Shown piece by piece: positions 1 to 8,339 of a stretch of DNA of 40,187 bases; position 1 is the stretch's first letter; every line of letters begins with the position of its first letter. This DNA comes from Methyloversatilis universalis (GTDB lineage: Bacteria; Pseudomonadota; Gammaproteobacteria; Methylococcales; Methylococcaceae): positions 1 to 40,187 of the forward strand of contig DYIL01000002.1 in the NCBI GenBank assembly GCA_020723665.1, read 5' to 3'. A program made the position numbers and the translations under genes. The notes beneath the pieces are model-generated. The model had not been told where the DNA came from, ran no database searches, and saw nothing but the letters and a program-made list of their open reading frames with translations.

Positions 1-35
1 TGCCGGGCGAGTAGAGGACTTCCACCTCCAAGTGA

Positions 36-55
36 GTGCGCCCTGCCGGGCGCAC
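36..55. repeat. Short perfect palindrome beyond the tRNA operon
   Basis: An 8-bp perfect stem (GTGCGCCC / GGGCGCAC) encloses a TGCC loop just beyond the tRNA operon terminator. The string TGCCGGGCG at 1-9 recurs inside it at 44-52. It may be a back-up terminator or part of an intergenic repeat. The window edge prevents a decision. Confidence 0.4.
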
Positions 56-59
56 AACG

Positions 60-87
60 AAAAAGGCTCGCATAGATGCAAGCCTTT
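60..87 (-). terminator. Intrinsic terminator of the tRNA operon
   Basis: Read on the minus strand just after tRNA-Lys, AAAGGCT-T-GCA pairs with TGC-G-AGCCTTT across a TCTA loop. This gives 11 pairs including one G-U, and the stem runs into a five-T tract at 60-64. It lies 8 bp past the CCA end of the last tRNA. Confidence 0.85.
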
Positions 88-95
88 GATTTTCT

Positions 96-171
96 TGGTG
101 GGCCATGTAGGATTCGAACCTACGACAAACGGATTAAGAGTCCGCTGCTCTACCAGCTGAGCTAATGGCCC
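96..171 (-). tRNA. tRNA-Lys (anticodon CTT)
   Basis: The minus strand folds as a complete cloverleaf. The acceptor GGGCCAT pairs with ATGGCCC, the anticodon loop is CTCTTAA (anticodon CTT), the T arm contains GGTTCGAATCC, and the CCA end is encoded. It is the last gene of the four-tRNA operon. This isoacceptor reads AAG. Confidence 0.95.
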
Positions 172-204
172 AAGGAGGGAATGTTTAGCTTAACGCGTCG
201 GAAG

Positions 205-281
205 TGGGGTGACCGATGGGGCTCGAACCCACGACAACCGGAATCACAATCCGGGGCTCTACCAACTGAGCTACGGCCACC
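205..281 (-). tRNA. tRNA-His (anticodon GTG)
   Basis: Complete cloverleaf with anticodon loop TTGTGAT (GTG). The acceptor GTGGCCG pairs with CGGTCAC with one G-U. The tRNA-His identity marks are present: an extra G at -1 (position 281) opposite discriminator C (position 208). The CCA end is encoded. It is the third gene of the operon. Confidence 0.95.
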
Positions 282-300
282 GTCGAAAACAAAAAATAGA

Positions 301-377
301 TGGCGCGCTTGGCAGGACTCGAACCTGCGACCCTCGGCTTAGAAGGCCGATGCTCTATCCGGCTGAGCTACAAGCGC
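301..377 (-). tRNA. tRNA-Arg (anticodon TCT)
   Basis: Complete cloverleaf. The acceptor GCGCTTG pairs perfectly with CAAGCGC, the discriminator is G, the anticodon loop is CTTCTAA (TCT, reads AGA) and CCA is encoded. Only one base separates it from tRNA-Pro upstream, so the primary transcript must be processed. Confidence 0.95.
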
Positions 378-378
378 C

Positions 379-455
379 TGGTCGGGGTAGAGGGATTCGA
401 ACCCCCGACATTCTGCTCCCAAAGCAGACGCGCTACCAGACTGCGCTATACCCCG
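379..455 (-). tRNA. tRNA-Pro (anticodon TGG)
   Basis: Complete cloverleaf. The acceptor CGGGGTA pairs with TACCCCG, the anticodon loop is TTTGGGA (TGG) and CCA is encoded. It is the first gene of the operon, about 40 bp downstream of the predicted transcription start. The order Pro-Arg-His-Lys resembles the proM-argX-hisR cluster of enterobacteria in content, but not in order. Confidence 0.95.
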
Positions 456-504
456 GACGACCTTCTTAAACGAGAAGCCGTTCGGCTAACCATCAAGACA
501 AACA

Positions 505-533
505 ATAATACCCACCTCGGCATAAATCGTCAA
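505..533 (-). promoter_or_regulatory. Sigma70 promoter of the tRNA operon
   Basis: On the minus strand TTGACG (528-533) and TATTAT (505-510) are separated by exactly 17 bp. Each hexamer differs from consensus at one position. Transcription would start near 498, about 40 bp before tRNA-Pro. No other gene lies between this site and the tRNAs. Confidence 0.8.
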
Positions 534-573
534 TCGATCTGCCGAATCTGCTCACGGCGAGAACAGGCACTTC

Positions 574-1197
574 TCAGAGCTTGGTCTTGACCGTTTGAAA
601 AACCTCTTCACTCAAGATATCCATCCCGCTCAAGATTCCGTTCAACTCAGTCATACGAGACGACACGAACGTTTCGTCCTTGATTGCGCCGGCATTCACG
701 TAGACATTCAACGCAGCGCTTTTCAGCGCGGCATAGCCAGCCACTACCGCAACGCCTGCATCACTGACAACATTTCGATTTCCCTTTTCAGCGACGATTT
801 TGCTCAACCGGATTACTTCGGCACAGGCTTTAGCGCATTCAATAGGGACATCGGTCGCCTCCTTCAAAGCCAACTGTATCTGTTGGCTTCTGGCAGCCTT
901 TTGTTCATCCGTCTCATTCGGAAGGGCGTAAGCGCTCATGACCTTGTCGAATACTTCGACGTCGGCTCGGACCATGTCCATCAGTTGTAAGCGCAAGTTT
1001 TCCGCTTGCGCCAGCAACTCTTTCATCGCCGGCTCTACGGCCTCATAGTTTTTTTTTCCTATGGTAAGGTTGCAAACCATACTCACCAATGCAGCACCCA
1101 TAGCGCCCATGATGGCCGCTGCGCTGCCGCCGCCCGGAGTCGCCGACTTGCTGGCCAGGTCGTCCAGGAATTGACGGATTGTTTTGTCTTCGATCAT
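574..1197 (-). CDS. fchA: Methenyltetrahydrofolate cyclohydrolase (FchA)
   Basis: This is a member of the formiminotransferase-cyclodeaminase family. It interconverts 5,10-methenyl-H4F and 10-formyl-H4F in the one-carbon pathway of methylotrophs. About 207 residues long, it closely resembles Methylobacterium FchA along its length. Supporting stretches are TPGGGSAAA at residues 20-28, MVCNLTIGKK, and AEKGNRNVVSDAGVAV near the middle. The frame is open to an ATG at 1221. I prefer the ATG at 1197, because GGAG lies 9 bases upstream and the 1221 start would sit only about 14 bases from the predicted transcription start. It diverges from mtdA, whose product catalyses the preceding step, so the pair probably work together to move C1 units between formaldehyde and formate. 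Confidence 0.9.
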   Translation of the reverse strand: MIEDKTIRQFLDDLASKSATPGGGSAAAIMGAMGAALVSMVCNLTIGKKNYEAVEPAMKELLAQAENLRLQLMDMVRADVEVFDKVMSAYALPNETDEQKAARSQQIQLALKEATDVPIECAKACAEVIRLSKIVAEKGNRNVVSDAGVAVVAGYAALKSAALNVYVNAGAIKDETFVSSRMTELNGILSGMDILSEEVFQTVKTKL

Positions 1198-1241
1198 GCC
1201 GATTCGCTCCATCAGCGCCATAGTGTGAAAGTTGGCGGGAG

Positions 1242-1270
1242 AGTATAAAACACAAGATGTTACGGGTTAA
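1242..1270 (-). promoter_or_regulatory. Sigma70-type promoter of fchA
   Basis: Minus-strand TTAACC (1265-1270) and TATACT (1242-1247) are 17 bp apart. The -10 matches consensus at 5 of 6 positions and the -35 at 4 of 6. The predicted start near 1235 leaves about a 38-base leader to the ATG at 1197. Confidence 0.6.
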
Positions 1271-1376
1271 AATTTTTGATTTTTCATACGCACCTCTATC
1301 GCCGAGTCCGCGCGACAAAGCCCAAAAATACCGCCAGATTAATCGAAGTCAAAAACACCATTCATAAGGAAACAGA

Positions 1377-2234
1377 ATGAAGAAGCTTTTGTTCCAGTTC
1401 GATACCGACTTTTACCCATCTGTGTTCGACACTGTCGTGGCTTACGATGGCGGTGCCGATCACGTCATCGGCCATGGCGGTCTGACACCGGACAAGGTGG
1501 GGGCGTTAGTGGACGGAACGATTTTCACGCGAGCGCCGAAAGATAAGAAAAACACGGCGATCTTCATCGGGGGTAGCGATTTGATTGCCGGACAGGAGCT
1601 GTTGAAGGCAGTGAAAAAGAAATTTTTTGCCGGCTTCCGTGTGTCGGTGATGCTCGATAGTAACGGCAGCAACACCACTGCTGCGGCCGGCGTCGCTAAG
1701 CTCGCCGCGAGCGGAAAAATTGCCGGAAAGCGGGCCGTCGTCCTTGCGGGTACCGGGCCGGTCGGCCAGCGAGCGGCCGTAATGCTGGCCAAGGAAGGCG
1801 CTAGAGTCTCGATTACTTCCCGTCAGATGGCTCGCGCCGAAAAAGCATGTCAGGACATGAAGCAGCGGTTCGGCGTCGATCTTTCACCTATCGAGGCTCG
1901 TGACAGCGACGCTCGCGGAAAGGCCATCGAACAGGCACAAATCGTATTCGCGGCCGGCGCGGCCGGTGTCGAGCTATTGGAAGCTCGCCATTGGCAGGAA
2001 AATCCATCAGTCGAATTAATGGCAGATGCGAACGCGACGCCGCCGATCGGCATCGGAGGGACGGATATGATGGACCGCGGGACAGAACGGAACGGAAAGA
2101 TCGTTTGGGGGGCGATCGGTTTCGGCACTTTGAAATTGGCGCTCCACCGCGCGTGCATCGCAAAGCTGTTCGAAAGCAACGACCAAATCCTGGATGCCGA
2201 AGAGATCTTTGAAATCGCCAAGACTATGGCTTGA
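1377..2234 (+). CDS. mtdA: NAD(P)-dependent methylene-H4MPT/H4F dehydrogenase (MtdA)
   Basis: This soluble enzyme oxidises methylene-tetrahydromethanopterin and methylene-tetrahydrofolate with NAD(P), linking formaldehyde oxidation to assimilation. At 285 residues it has the family's usual length. The N-terminus (FQFDTD, YDGGADHV) and the MLDSNGSNTTAAAGV stretch (about 92-106) belong to the MtdA family, and the nucleotide-binding loop GTGPVGQ is at 125-131. The C-terminal AEEIFEIAKTMA resembles Methylobacterium MtdA more than MtdB. AAGGA lies just upstream of the ATG. The divergent neighbour fchA supplies the next step. Cofactor preference (NADP only, or both) cannot be read from sequence alone. 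Confidence 0.88.
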   Translation: MKKLLFQFDTDFYPSVFDTVVAYDGGADHVIGHGGLTPDKVGALVDGTIFTRAPKDKKNTAIFIGGSDLIAGQELLKAVKKKFFAGFRVSVMLDSNGSNTTAAAGVAKLAASGKIAGKRAVVLAGTGPVGQRAAVMLAKEGARVSITSRQMARAEKACQDMKQRFGVDLSPIEARDSDARGKAIEQAQIVFAAGAAGVELLEARHWQENPSVELMADANATPPIGIGGTDMMDRGTERNGKIVWGAIGFGTLKLALHRACIAKLFESNDQILDAEEIFEIAKTMA

Positions 2235-2260
2235 AAGACTCAACCCGGCGATCGAATTCG

Positions 2261-2279
2261 GCAAATGCCGGCATTTTGC
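2261..2279. terminator. Palindrome between the convergent mtdA and phosphoesterase genes
   Basis: GCAAATG and CATTTTGC flank CCGG in the 58-bp gap between two convergent genes. It is a near-perfect palindrome with one bulge and T or A runs in both arms. It could act in both directions, but the short loop and missing U-tract make this uncertain. Confidence 0.3.
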
Positions 2280-2292
2280 GTTCGGGCAGTGG

Positions 2293-3021
2293 CTATATCT
2301 CGACCGTTCGTCCCGGGTCGAACTCACTGACGAGTTGATTCGGGGCATAGCCTCGCGGGTTGCAGAGAATGCGCGTGCCTGAACAGCGATAGTCGGAAAC
2401 GGCGTGGGTGTGGCCGTGGAACCAGGCCGCGATTTCAAAGCTGTGCAGAATCTCTCTGAGATCGTTGCAATAGGCATGGCGTTTGATCTGGCCGGGGCTG
2501 TCCCGCCAGCTCCAGGGCGTCGGGGCATGGTGAGTCACCACTACGGTTTTTCCAGAAAACGGTTTTGCCAGCTCGGCAAAGATCCACTCGCGGGATTCCT
2601 GGTACAGCCGGCGATAATTGTCTACGTTCAACAGATCCGTTCGGTACCGAATCTTGCGAAAGTCGTTGACGATAGAAACCAGTTCCTCCAGTTGCTCCTT
2701 ATCGTCGACCCCGAGGTCGCTCCATAAGGTACAGCCCAGGAATCTCACGCCGTCGTGCACCCAAGCGCGTTGTTCCAAGAATTGCACATTGCTTCCGCTC
2801 GCGCTGTTGCTCAGGTTCGCCACCGTAGAGAGATACTCCTGACTGTAAAACTCGTGGTTGCCCGCGACGTATATGACGGGTTTCCCGAACGATTTCAGCC
2901 AATCCAAAGCTTGGAGGCCGACACCGATGTCTCCGGCGGCGACGACGATGTCGGCATCGGTCGTGGTGACGTCGAGAGGTCCGAATTCGAGATGGATATC
3001 CGAAAAATACTGAATACGCAC
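2293..3021 (-). CDS. Calcineurin-like metallophosphoesterase
   Basis: A 242-residue protein with the full set of metallophosphatase motifs in order: SDIH (7-10), GDIG (30-33), GNHEF (54-58), THHAP in the second half, and GHTH near the C-terminus. These supply the two-metal site of the calcineurin-like superfamily. The substrate (nucleotide, phosphodiester or protein) cannot be inferred. There is no signal peptide, so it is probably cytoplasmic. The start codon is GTG, preceded by AAGGA about 12 bases upstream. It is convergent with mtdA and divergent from ispG, and appears to be monocistronic. Confidence 0.85.
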   Translation of the reverse strand: MRIQYFSDIHLEFGPLDVTTTDADIVVAAGDIGVGLQALDWLKSFGKPVIYVAGNHEFYSQEYLSTVANLSNSASGSNVQFLEQRAWVHDGVRFLGCTLWSDLGVDDKEQLEELVSIVNDFRKIRYRTDLLNVDNYRRLYQESREWIFAELAKPFSGKTVVVTHHAPTPWSWRDSPGQIKRHAYCNDLREILHSFEIAAWFHGHTHAVSDYRCSGTRILCNPRGYAPNQLVSEFDPGRTVEI

Positions 3022-3350
3022 GATGTTACGTGATCCTTAGCCGGCCATTTCGGCATATGCGACTATTTCCAATAGCGCGCCTCGAAAAACGTCGAGGTGA
3101 TCGCACGTGGCGGGTAGGCTCCGTCGTTTTCAGCCGCATAAGCGGCTGAAAATGTAAGCCAAGCCCAAATTGGTTTTTTGGGCTTGACGAAGAGAAAAAC
3201 GGCCGGGAAGGCGGTTTCTCGGGGTCCCCAACAATTATAACTTGACACCCAAGTAAAGAACTCGGAAATTACCGCAAGCCTACGATAGGCGTGAGCAGTG
3301 TCGTTGATAAAATAGCGGACTCGCGAAAGTATTCCAGCAGGTTTTTGAGC
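3022..3350. other. Intergenic region rich in inverted repeats, before ispG
   Basis: This gap separates the divergent phosphoesterase and ispG genes. It holds three clear stem-loops: CCTCGA/TCGAGG (3080-3097), an 11-bp perfect stem with an ATAA loop (3127-3152), and a 10-bp perfect stem with a 7-base loop (3160-3186). GGGGTCCCC follows at 3221. A perfect -35 (TTGACA, 3242-3247) points towards ispG but lacks a good -10 (GAAATT at 17 bp). A perfect TATAAT (3234-3239, minus strand) points to the phosphoesterase but lacks a good -35. I see no convincing coding frame. Confidence 0.5.
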
Positions 3351-4589
3351 ATGATGAAAAGAAGACATTCGGTCGGTGTAAAAGTCGGTGCGATTCAGAT
3401 CGGCGGCGATGCGCCGGTAGTCGTACAGTCCATGACCAATACTGATACTGCGGATGTTAAAGGTACCGTCAAACAGGTGATGGATCTCGCAAAAGCCGGC
3501 TCCGAACTGGTTCGACTGACCGTAAACAACGAGGAATCCGCGCGAGCCGTACCCGAGATACGAAAAGAATTGGATAAAGCCGGTTGCTCCGTTCCTCTGA
3601 TCGGTGACTTTCACTTCAACGGCCACAAACTGCTGGACAAATATCCCGGATGTGCCGAAGCATTGGCCAAATACCGCATCAATCCCGGCAACGTAGGGCG
3701 CGGTTCCAAACGCGACCCTCAATTCGCGCAGATGATCGAGTTCGCTTGCCGCTATGACAAGCCCGTACGAATCGGAGTCAATTGGGGAAGCCTCGATCAA
3801 TCCGTTCTGGCACGTCTGCTGGACGAAAACGCTCAGCTGAGCGAGCCGAAACCGCTCGGGGAAGTGATGCGCGAGGCGGTTATCACCTCGGCCTTGGAGA
3901 GCGCCGAGCGTGCCGTTTCATTAGGACTGCCCAAGGATCGCATCGTGCTGTCGTGCAAGATGAGCGGCGTTCAGGAACTGATCGCCGTTTATCAGGCGCT
4001 CGCCGCACGCTGCGATTACGCCCTGCACTTGGGGCTTACCGAGGCGGGCATGGGGTCCAAAGGCATCGTCGCCTCAACCGCGGCGCTGGCGGTGCTGCTA
4101 CAGCAAGGCATCGGCGACACCATCCGTATTTCCTTGACTCCCGAACCGGGGGCCGATCGCATTCAAGAAGTTATCGTCGCTCAGGAAATTCTCCAAACCA
4201 TGGGCATTCGCTCGTTCACGCCCATGGTCATCTCCTGTCCCGGTTGCGGACGCACGACCAGCGACTACTTCCAAAAACTGGCCCAACAGATTCAGAGCCA
4301 TCTCCGTCACAAAATGCCGGAGTGGCGCAAGAAATATTCAGGTGTCGAGGCGATGCACGTGGCGGTGATGGGTTGCGTCGTCAACGGCCCCGGCGAGAGC
4401 AAGAATGCCAATATCGGAATCAGCCTGCCCGGCACCGGCGAGCAGCCGGTCGCCCCGGTTTTCGAGGACGGGGTGAAGACCGTAACGCTGAAGGGCGATC
4501 GCATTGCCGAGGACTTTCAGGAATTGGTCGAGCGTTACGTCATGACCCATTACGGGGCAAATCGGGAACAGCAAGCCGTCGCTGAGTAA
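3351..4589 (+). CDS. ispG: 4-hydroxy-3-methylbut-2-enyl diphosphate synthase (IspG/GcpE)
   Basis: IspG converts MEcPP to HMBPP in the MEP isoprenoid pathway, using a [4Fe-4S] cluster. From the ATG at 3351 it has 412 residues. It begins [13 protein letters not shown], a typical IspG start, followed by [14 protein letters not shown]. Cluster ligands are visible in [13 protein letters not shown] and [13 protein letters not shown], with the conserved Glu in GPGE. The frame stays open 60 bases further upstream, but those residues are not family-like and CAGG lies about 9 bases before 3351. The protein is longer than E. coli IspG (about 372) because of a mid-protein segment seen in other gammaproteobacterial versions. 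Confidence 0.93.
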   Translation: MMKRRHSVGVKVGAIQIGGDAPVVVQSMTNTDTADVKGTVKQVMDLAKAGSELVRLTVNNEESARAVPEIRKELDKAGCSVPLIGDFHFNGHKLLDKYPGCAEALAKYRINPGNVGRGSKRDPQFAQMIEFACRYDKPVRIGVNWGSLDQSVLARLLDENAQLSEPKPLGEVMREAVITSALESAERAVSLGLPKDRIVLSCKMSGVQELIAVYQALAARCDYALHLGLTEAGMGSKGIVASTAALAVLLQQGIGDTIRISLTPEPGADRIQEVIVAQEILQTMGIRSFTPMVISCPGCGRTTSDYFQKLAQQIQSHLRHKMPEWRKKYSGVEAMHVAVMGCVVNGPGESKNANIGISLPGTGEQPVAPVFEDGVKTVTLKGDRIAEDFQELVERYVMTHYGANREQQAVAE

Positions 4590-4609
4590 GGAACGTAACG
4601 GAAAACTCC

Positions 4610-4629
4610 CGGCTGCGTCTATTCAGCCG
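4610..4629. terminator. Weak hairpin between the convergent ispG and DUF455 genes
   Basis: CGGCTG and CAGCCG enclose an 8-base loop. The hairpin overlaps the stop codon of the downstream minus-strand gene. It is the only dyad between the two stops and has no T-run, so a terminator role is a guess. Confidence 0.25.
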
Positions 4630-5446
4630 ATGCGGCCGGCGTCTCGATCGCCATCGCCTCCAGGCGCTCCAGCTCCGATTCGCTAAATCCTGCCGCTAGC
4701 CGTGCCTCCCTATTGAACGGCCCGCGCACGGCTCCCCGAAGATGCCGTTTGACCAGATTGAAGTATTCGGTCATGGGATCGATGCCCTGTGCGTCGCACG
4801 CATATCGGAACCAACGGGTGCCGCGTGCCACATGGCCGACTTCGTCCCTCAGAATGATTCTCAAGATATCCGACGTAGCCTCATCGCCCAGGGCATCGAG
4901 CTTGGCGATCATGGCGGGGGTGACATCGAGACCCCTCGCCTCCATCACTCGGGGAACCAGTGCCAAACGGGCTTTCACGTCGTGCGCCGTCTCTTCCGCC
5001 AAATCCCACAACCCTCTGTGTGCGGGAAACTGGCCATAGTCGGCACCAAAATGCTTTAACCTTTCACGGACCAGCGAAAAGTGGAGCGCTTCTTCGATGG
5101 CGACCTCCAACCAGTCGTCATAAAACGCCGGCGGCATGCCGCGAAACCGATAGACCATGTCCCAGGCGAGTTGAATCGCCGTAAACTCGATGTGGGCAAC
5201 GGCATGAAGAAATGCGATCTTTCCGCCGACGGTCGTCAATTTCCGCCGCGGCAAATGCCTCGGGTCCACCAGCTTTGGTTGCTCCGGAAAGCGAGCGTCG
5301 GATGCCGGCTTTGGCGGTTGCCGATCGTCCAGCGAAAAGCCCGCCTCCCGGAAGATTTGCCTAGCCCGTTCGGTCACCTCGAGCTTGGCTTCCACCGATG
5401 GCGTGTAAAGGCAGGATTCCGCAACCTCGAATAGATTGATCGGCAT
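4619..5446 (-). CDS. DUF455 family ferritin-like protein
   Basis: About 275 residues from the ATG at 5446 (MPINLFEV). The protein belongs to the DUF455 family of ferritin-like helical-bundle proteins, whose biochemical role is unknown. Likely metal ligands are the Glu and His residues in HAVAHIEFTAIQLAWD, EEALHFSLVRERL, AEETAHDVKARL and RDEVGHVARGT, spaced as in di-iron carboxylate folds. The frame continues upstream to 5521, but that extension runs through a strong hairpin and is not family-like. It lies downstream of acnB in the same direction. The hairpin between them suggests separate transcription or attenuated read-through. Confidence 0.8.
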   Translation of the reverse strand: MPINLFEVAESCLYTPSVEAKLEVTERARQIFREAGFSLDDRQPPKPASDARFPEQPKLVDPRHLPRRKLTTVGGKIAFLHAVAHIEFTAIQLAWDMVYRFRGMPPAFYDDWLEVAIEEALHFSLVRERLKHFGADYGQFPAHRGLWDLAEETAHDVKARLALVPRVMEARGLDVTPAMIAKLDALGDEATSDILRIILRDEVGHVARGTRWFRYACDAQGIDPMTEYFNLVKRHLRGAVRGPFNREARLAAGFSESELERLEAMAIETPAASAE

Positions 5447-5485
5447 GATGAGTCTTGTGTTCGTTTGAGGAAGCGGGCGAGAGAC

Positions 5486-5519
5486 GATTCCGCCGCCAGC
5501 TTTTGCTGGCGGCGGAGTC
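5486..5519 (-). terminator. Long hairpin after acnB
   Basis: A 15-position stem (5486-5500 with 5505-5519, one G-U) closes a TTTT loop immediately after the acnB stop. It lacks a U-tract on the minus strand. It could terminate acnB with help, or protect its 3' end. Confidence 0.5.
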
Positions 5520-5531
5520 ATGCTTCGCGTT

Positions 5532-8108
5532 TCAAGCCGTCGCGTCCAGGACGAGTCGTTCCACCTTTCTGACGTAGTCGGGAATCTGATCGAAATTCAG
5601 ATAGCGATACGTATCCGAAGCATCCTTCTCCAGAGCTTTAACGGAAGACATGTATTCCTCCAGCGACGGAATGCGCCCCAAACTCGAACATACCGAAGCC
5701 AGCTCGGCCGACGCCAGAAACACATTCGCGCCGGCACCCATGCGATTCGGGAAGTTCCGAGTCGAGGTCGATACCACGGTGGCATTGTCCGCCACACGCG
5801 CCTGATTGCCCATGCACAAGGAACATCCGGGAACCTCGGTACGAGCGCCTACTTTACCGTAGATGCCGTAATATCCTTCCTCGGTCAATTCCAACTGATC
5901 CATACGGGTCGGCGGAGCGATCCAAAGCCGCCCCGGAACCGGCGTTCCGAGGTTTTCCAGGATTTTTCCGGCGGCGCGGAAATGGCCGATGTTGGTCATA
6001 CAGGAACCGAGGAAGACCTCGTCGACCGGAGTCCCCGCAACGGCCGACAAAGGCTTTACGTCGTCCGGATCGTTCGGGCAGCACAATAGCGGTTCTTTGA
6101 TCTCGGCGAGATCGATCTCGATCACTTCGTGATATTCGGCATCGGGATCGGGTTCCAGGAGAACCGGGTTCGCCAGCCACGCCTCCATGGCCGCGATCCG
6201 GCGGGTCAGCGTTCGGACGTCGCCATAGCCCTGCTGGATCATCCATTTCAGCAGGACGATATTGGAGCGCAGATATTCCTCTATCGGTTCCTTGTTGAGA
6301 CGCACGGTACAGGCGGCGGCGGACCGCTCGGCGGAGGCATCCGCCAACTCGAAGGCCTGTTCGACTTTCAGGTTCGGCAGTCCTTCGATTTCCAGAATGC
6401 GTCCGGAAAAAACGTTCTTCTTGCCTTTTTTTTCTAGCGTCAGAAGCCCCCTCTGCATGGCCGTATAGGGAATGGCATGCACCAAGTCTCTCAAAGTGAT
6501 TCCCGGTTGCATTTCCCCTTTGAATCGGACCAAGACCGATTCCGGCATGTCCAAAGGCATCACGCCGGTGGCGGCCGCGAAGGCGACCAGTCCGGAACCC
6601 GCCGGAAACGATATGCCGATAGGGAAGCGGGTATGCGAATCGCCGCCGGTCCCCACCGTATCCGGGATCAGCATGCGGTTGAGCCAGGAATGAATGATGC
6701 CGTCGCCGGGACGTAGCGAAACGCCGCCACGATTCATGATGAAGTCCGGCAGCGTATGGTGAACGTCGATGTCGACGGGCTTGGGATAGGCCGCCGTGTG
6801 GCAGAAGGACTGCATGACCAGATCCGCGGAAAATCCCAGACACGCCAAGTCCTTGAGCTCGTCGCGCGTCATCGGTCCCGTGGTATCTTGCGACCCTACC
6901 GTCGTCATATGCGGTTCGCAGTAGGTACCGGGTCGCACGCCCTTTACCCCGCAGGCTTTACCGACCATTTTTTGCGCGAGGGTATAGCCTTTGCCGCTGT
7001 CGGCCCTGGATTCAGGACGGCGGAATACCGGAGAGACATCTAACCCCAGTGCCTTGCGGGCACGATCGGTGAGGCCGCGTCCGATGATGAGCGAGATCCG
7101 GCCCCCGGCCTGAACCTCGTCCAACAGGATTTCGTTTTTCAAGCTGAAGCTTGAGAGCGTCTCATTTGTGCCGTGACGGCGGATCGCCCCTTCGTACGGA
7201 TAGACGTCGACGACGTCGCCCGTATGCAGATTCGAGACATCGCATTCAATCGGCAAGGCCCCGGAATCTTCCATGGTGTTGAAGAAAATCGGAGCGATCT
7301 TTCCGCCGATGCACACGCCTCCGGCCCGCTTGTTCGGCACATGTGGAATGTCTTCGCCGATGTACCACAGTAGCGAGTTGGTCGCGGATTTCCGCGACGA
7401 ACCCGTTCCCACCACGTCGCCGACAAAAGCGACCGGCCAACCTTTTTTCTTGAGTTCCGTGATCTGCGCCTCCGCATTGGCGACGCCCTCGCGCGGCACC
7501 TTCAGCATCGCCTTGGCGTGCAAAGGAATATCGGGCCGTGACCAGGCATCCTGGGCGGGCGACAAATCGTCGGTGTTGATCTCCCCCGGCACCTTGAATA
7601 CGGTCACCGTAATGATCTCGGGCACTTTCGGCCGGCTCGTGAACCATTCGGCCTCCGCCCAGGAGCGCATCACGGCCTGCGCGTTCGCATTGTCCGCCTC
7701 CGCTTTTTCACGAACATCGTGGAACGCATCGAACATCAGCAAGGTGCGCGATAAGCCCTTGGCGGCAAGAGATCCCAATACCGGGTGGTCGAGCAGATCG
7801 ATAAGGGGCGCGACATTGTATCCGCCCAACATCGTGCCGAGGAGTTCGGTCGCGCGGTGCGGGTCGAGAATCGGCGATGTGGTCTCGCCTTTCGCTATGG
7901 CAGCCAGAAACCCAGCCTTGACGTGGGCCGCCTCGTCCACGCCAGCGGGCACTCGGTTGGCCAGCAGGTCGAGCAGGAAGTCTTCTTCGCCCTGAGGCGG
8001 ATTTTTTATAAGCGAAACGAGCGCCGTGGTCATTTCCGCGCTTAGAGGTTTCGGCACAAGCCCTTGTGCCGCTCGCTCGGCAACGTGTCTGCGGTAATCT
8101 TCCAGCAT
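5532..8108 (-). CDS. acnB: Bifunctional aconitate hydratase 2 / 2-methylisocitrate dehydratase (AcnB)
   Basis: This TCA-cycle enzyme interconverts citrate and isocitrate through a [4Fe-4S] cluster. At 858 residues it has the usual AcnB length. The N-terminal HEAT-like domain ([16 protein letters not shown]) marks the B type rather than AcnA. Cluster cysteines are C703 ([10 protein letters not shown]), C762 and C765 (CSLCMGN), with the 59- and 3-residue spacing of E. coli AcnB. AGGGGAG lies just upstream of the ATG. A good promoter sits about 190 bp upstream, leaving a leader of about 180 bases. In some bacteria AcnB acts as an iron-responsive RNA-binding protein. Nothing here tests that. Confidence 0.96.
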   Translation of the reverse strand: MLEDYRRHVAERAAQGLVPKPLSAEMTTALVSLIKNPPQGEEDFLLDLLANRVPAGVDEAAHVKAGFLAAIAKGETTSPILDPHRATELLGTMLGGYNVAPLIDLLDHPVLGSLAAKGLSRTLLMFDAFHDVREKAEADNANAQAVMRSWAEAEWFTSRPKVPEIITVTVFKVPGEINTDDLSPAQDAWSRPDIPLHAKAMLKVPREGVANAEAQITELKKKGWPVAFVGDVVGTGSSRKSATNSLLWYIGEDIPHVPNKRAGGVCIGGKIAPIFFNTMEDSGALPIECDVSNLHTGDVVDVYPYEGAIRRHGTNETLSSFSLKNEILLDEVQAGGRISLIIGRGLTDRARKALGLDVSPVFRRPESRADSGKGYTLAQKMVGKACGVKGVRPGTYCEPHMTTVGSQDTTGPMTRDELKDLACLGFSADLVMQSFCHTAAYPKPVDIDVHHTLPDFIMNRGGVSLRPGDGIIHSWLNRMLIPDTVGTGGDSHTRFPIGISFPAGSGLVAFAAATGVMPLDMPESVLVRFKGEMQPGITLRDLVHAIPYTAMQRGLLTLEKKGKKNVFSGRILEIEGLPNLKVEQAFELADASAERSAAACTVRLNKEPIEEYLRSNIVLLKWMIQQGYGDVRTLTRRIAAMEAWLANPVLLEPDPDAEYHEVIEIDLAEIKEPLLCCPNDPDDVKPLSAVAGTPVDEVFLGSCMTNIGHFRAAGKILENLGTPVPGRLWIAPPTRMDQLELTEEGYYGIYGKVGARTEVPGCSLCMGNQARVADNATVVSTSTRNFPNRMGAGANVFLASAELASVCSSLGRIPSLEEYMSSVKALEKDASDTYRYLNFDQIPDYVRKVERLVLDATA

Positions 8109-8296
8109 GGTCTCCCCTAGAATTTACGATTTTGCTCGAACCGAACCCCACACGCGATTCGAAGCGGTTTCAACTGTCGCTTATAACGACCGCCGCCTTG
8201 CATGTCCGAAACAGAGTGGTCGATCTTTTGTCCAGATACAGGGGAACGATCAAACATCAAACGGTATCGGACCTATTCCAACGGCAATACTCGGGT

Positions 8297-8325
8297 ATTA
8301 TAGGGATCACTCATTCGTTTATCAC
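8297..8325 (-). promoter_or_regulatory. Predicted sigma70 promoter of acnB
   Basis: On the minus strand GTGATA (8320-8325) and a perfect TATAAT (8297-8302) are 17 bp apart. Transcription would start near 8290, giving an unusually long leader of about 180 bases before the acnB ATG. The rest of the 231-bp divergent gap shows no further clear signal. Confidence 0.55.
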
Positions 8326-8339
8326 GCCGGATACTCGTC

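Noticed and set aside
3063..3800. A 245-codon open frame on the minus strand overlapping ispG
   Set aside because: Most of it is antisense to the well-supported ispG gene and its product shows no family features. The part before ispG crosses three hairpins.
5854..6843. A 329-codon minus-strand frame inside acnB
   Set aside because: It lies in another frame of a conserved aconitase gene, and its Arg/Gly-rich product is typical of an out-of-frame reading in GC-rich DNA.
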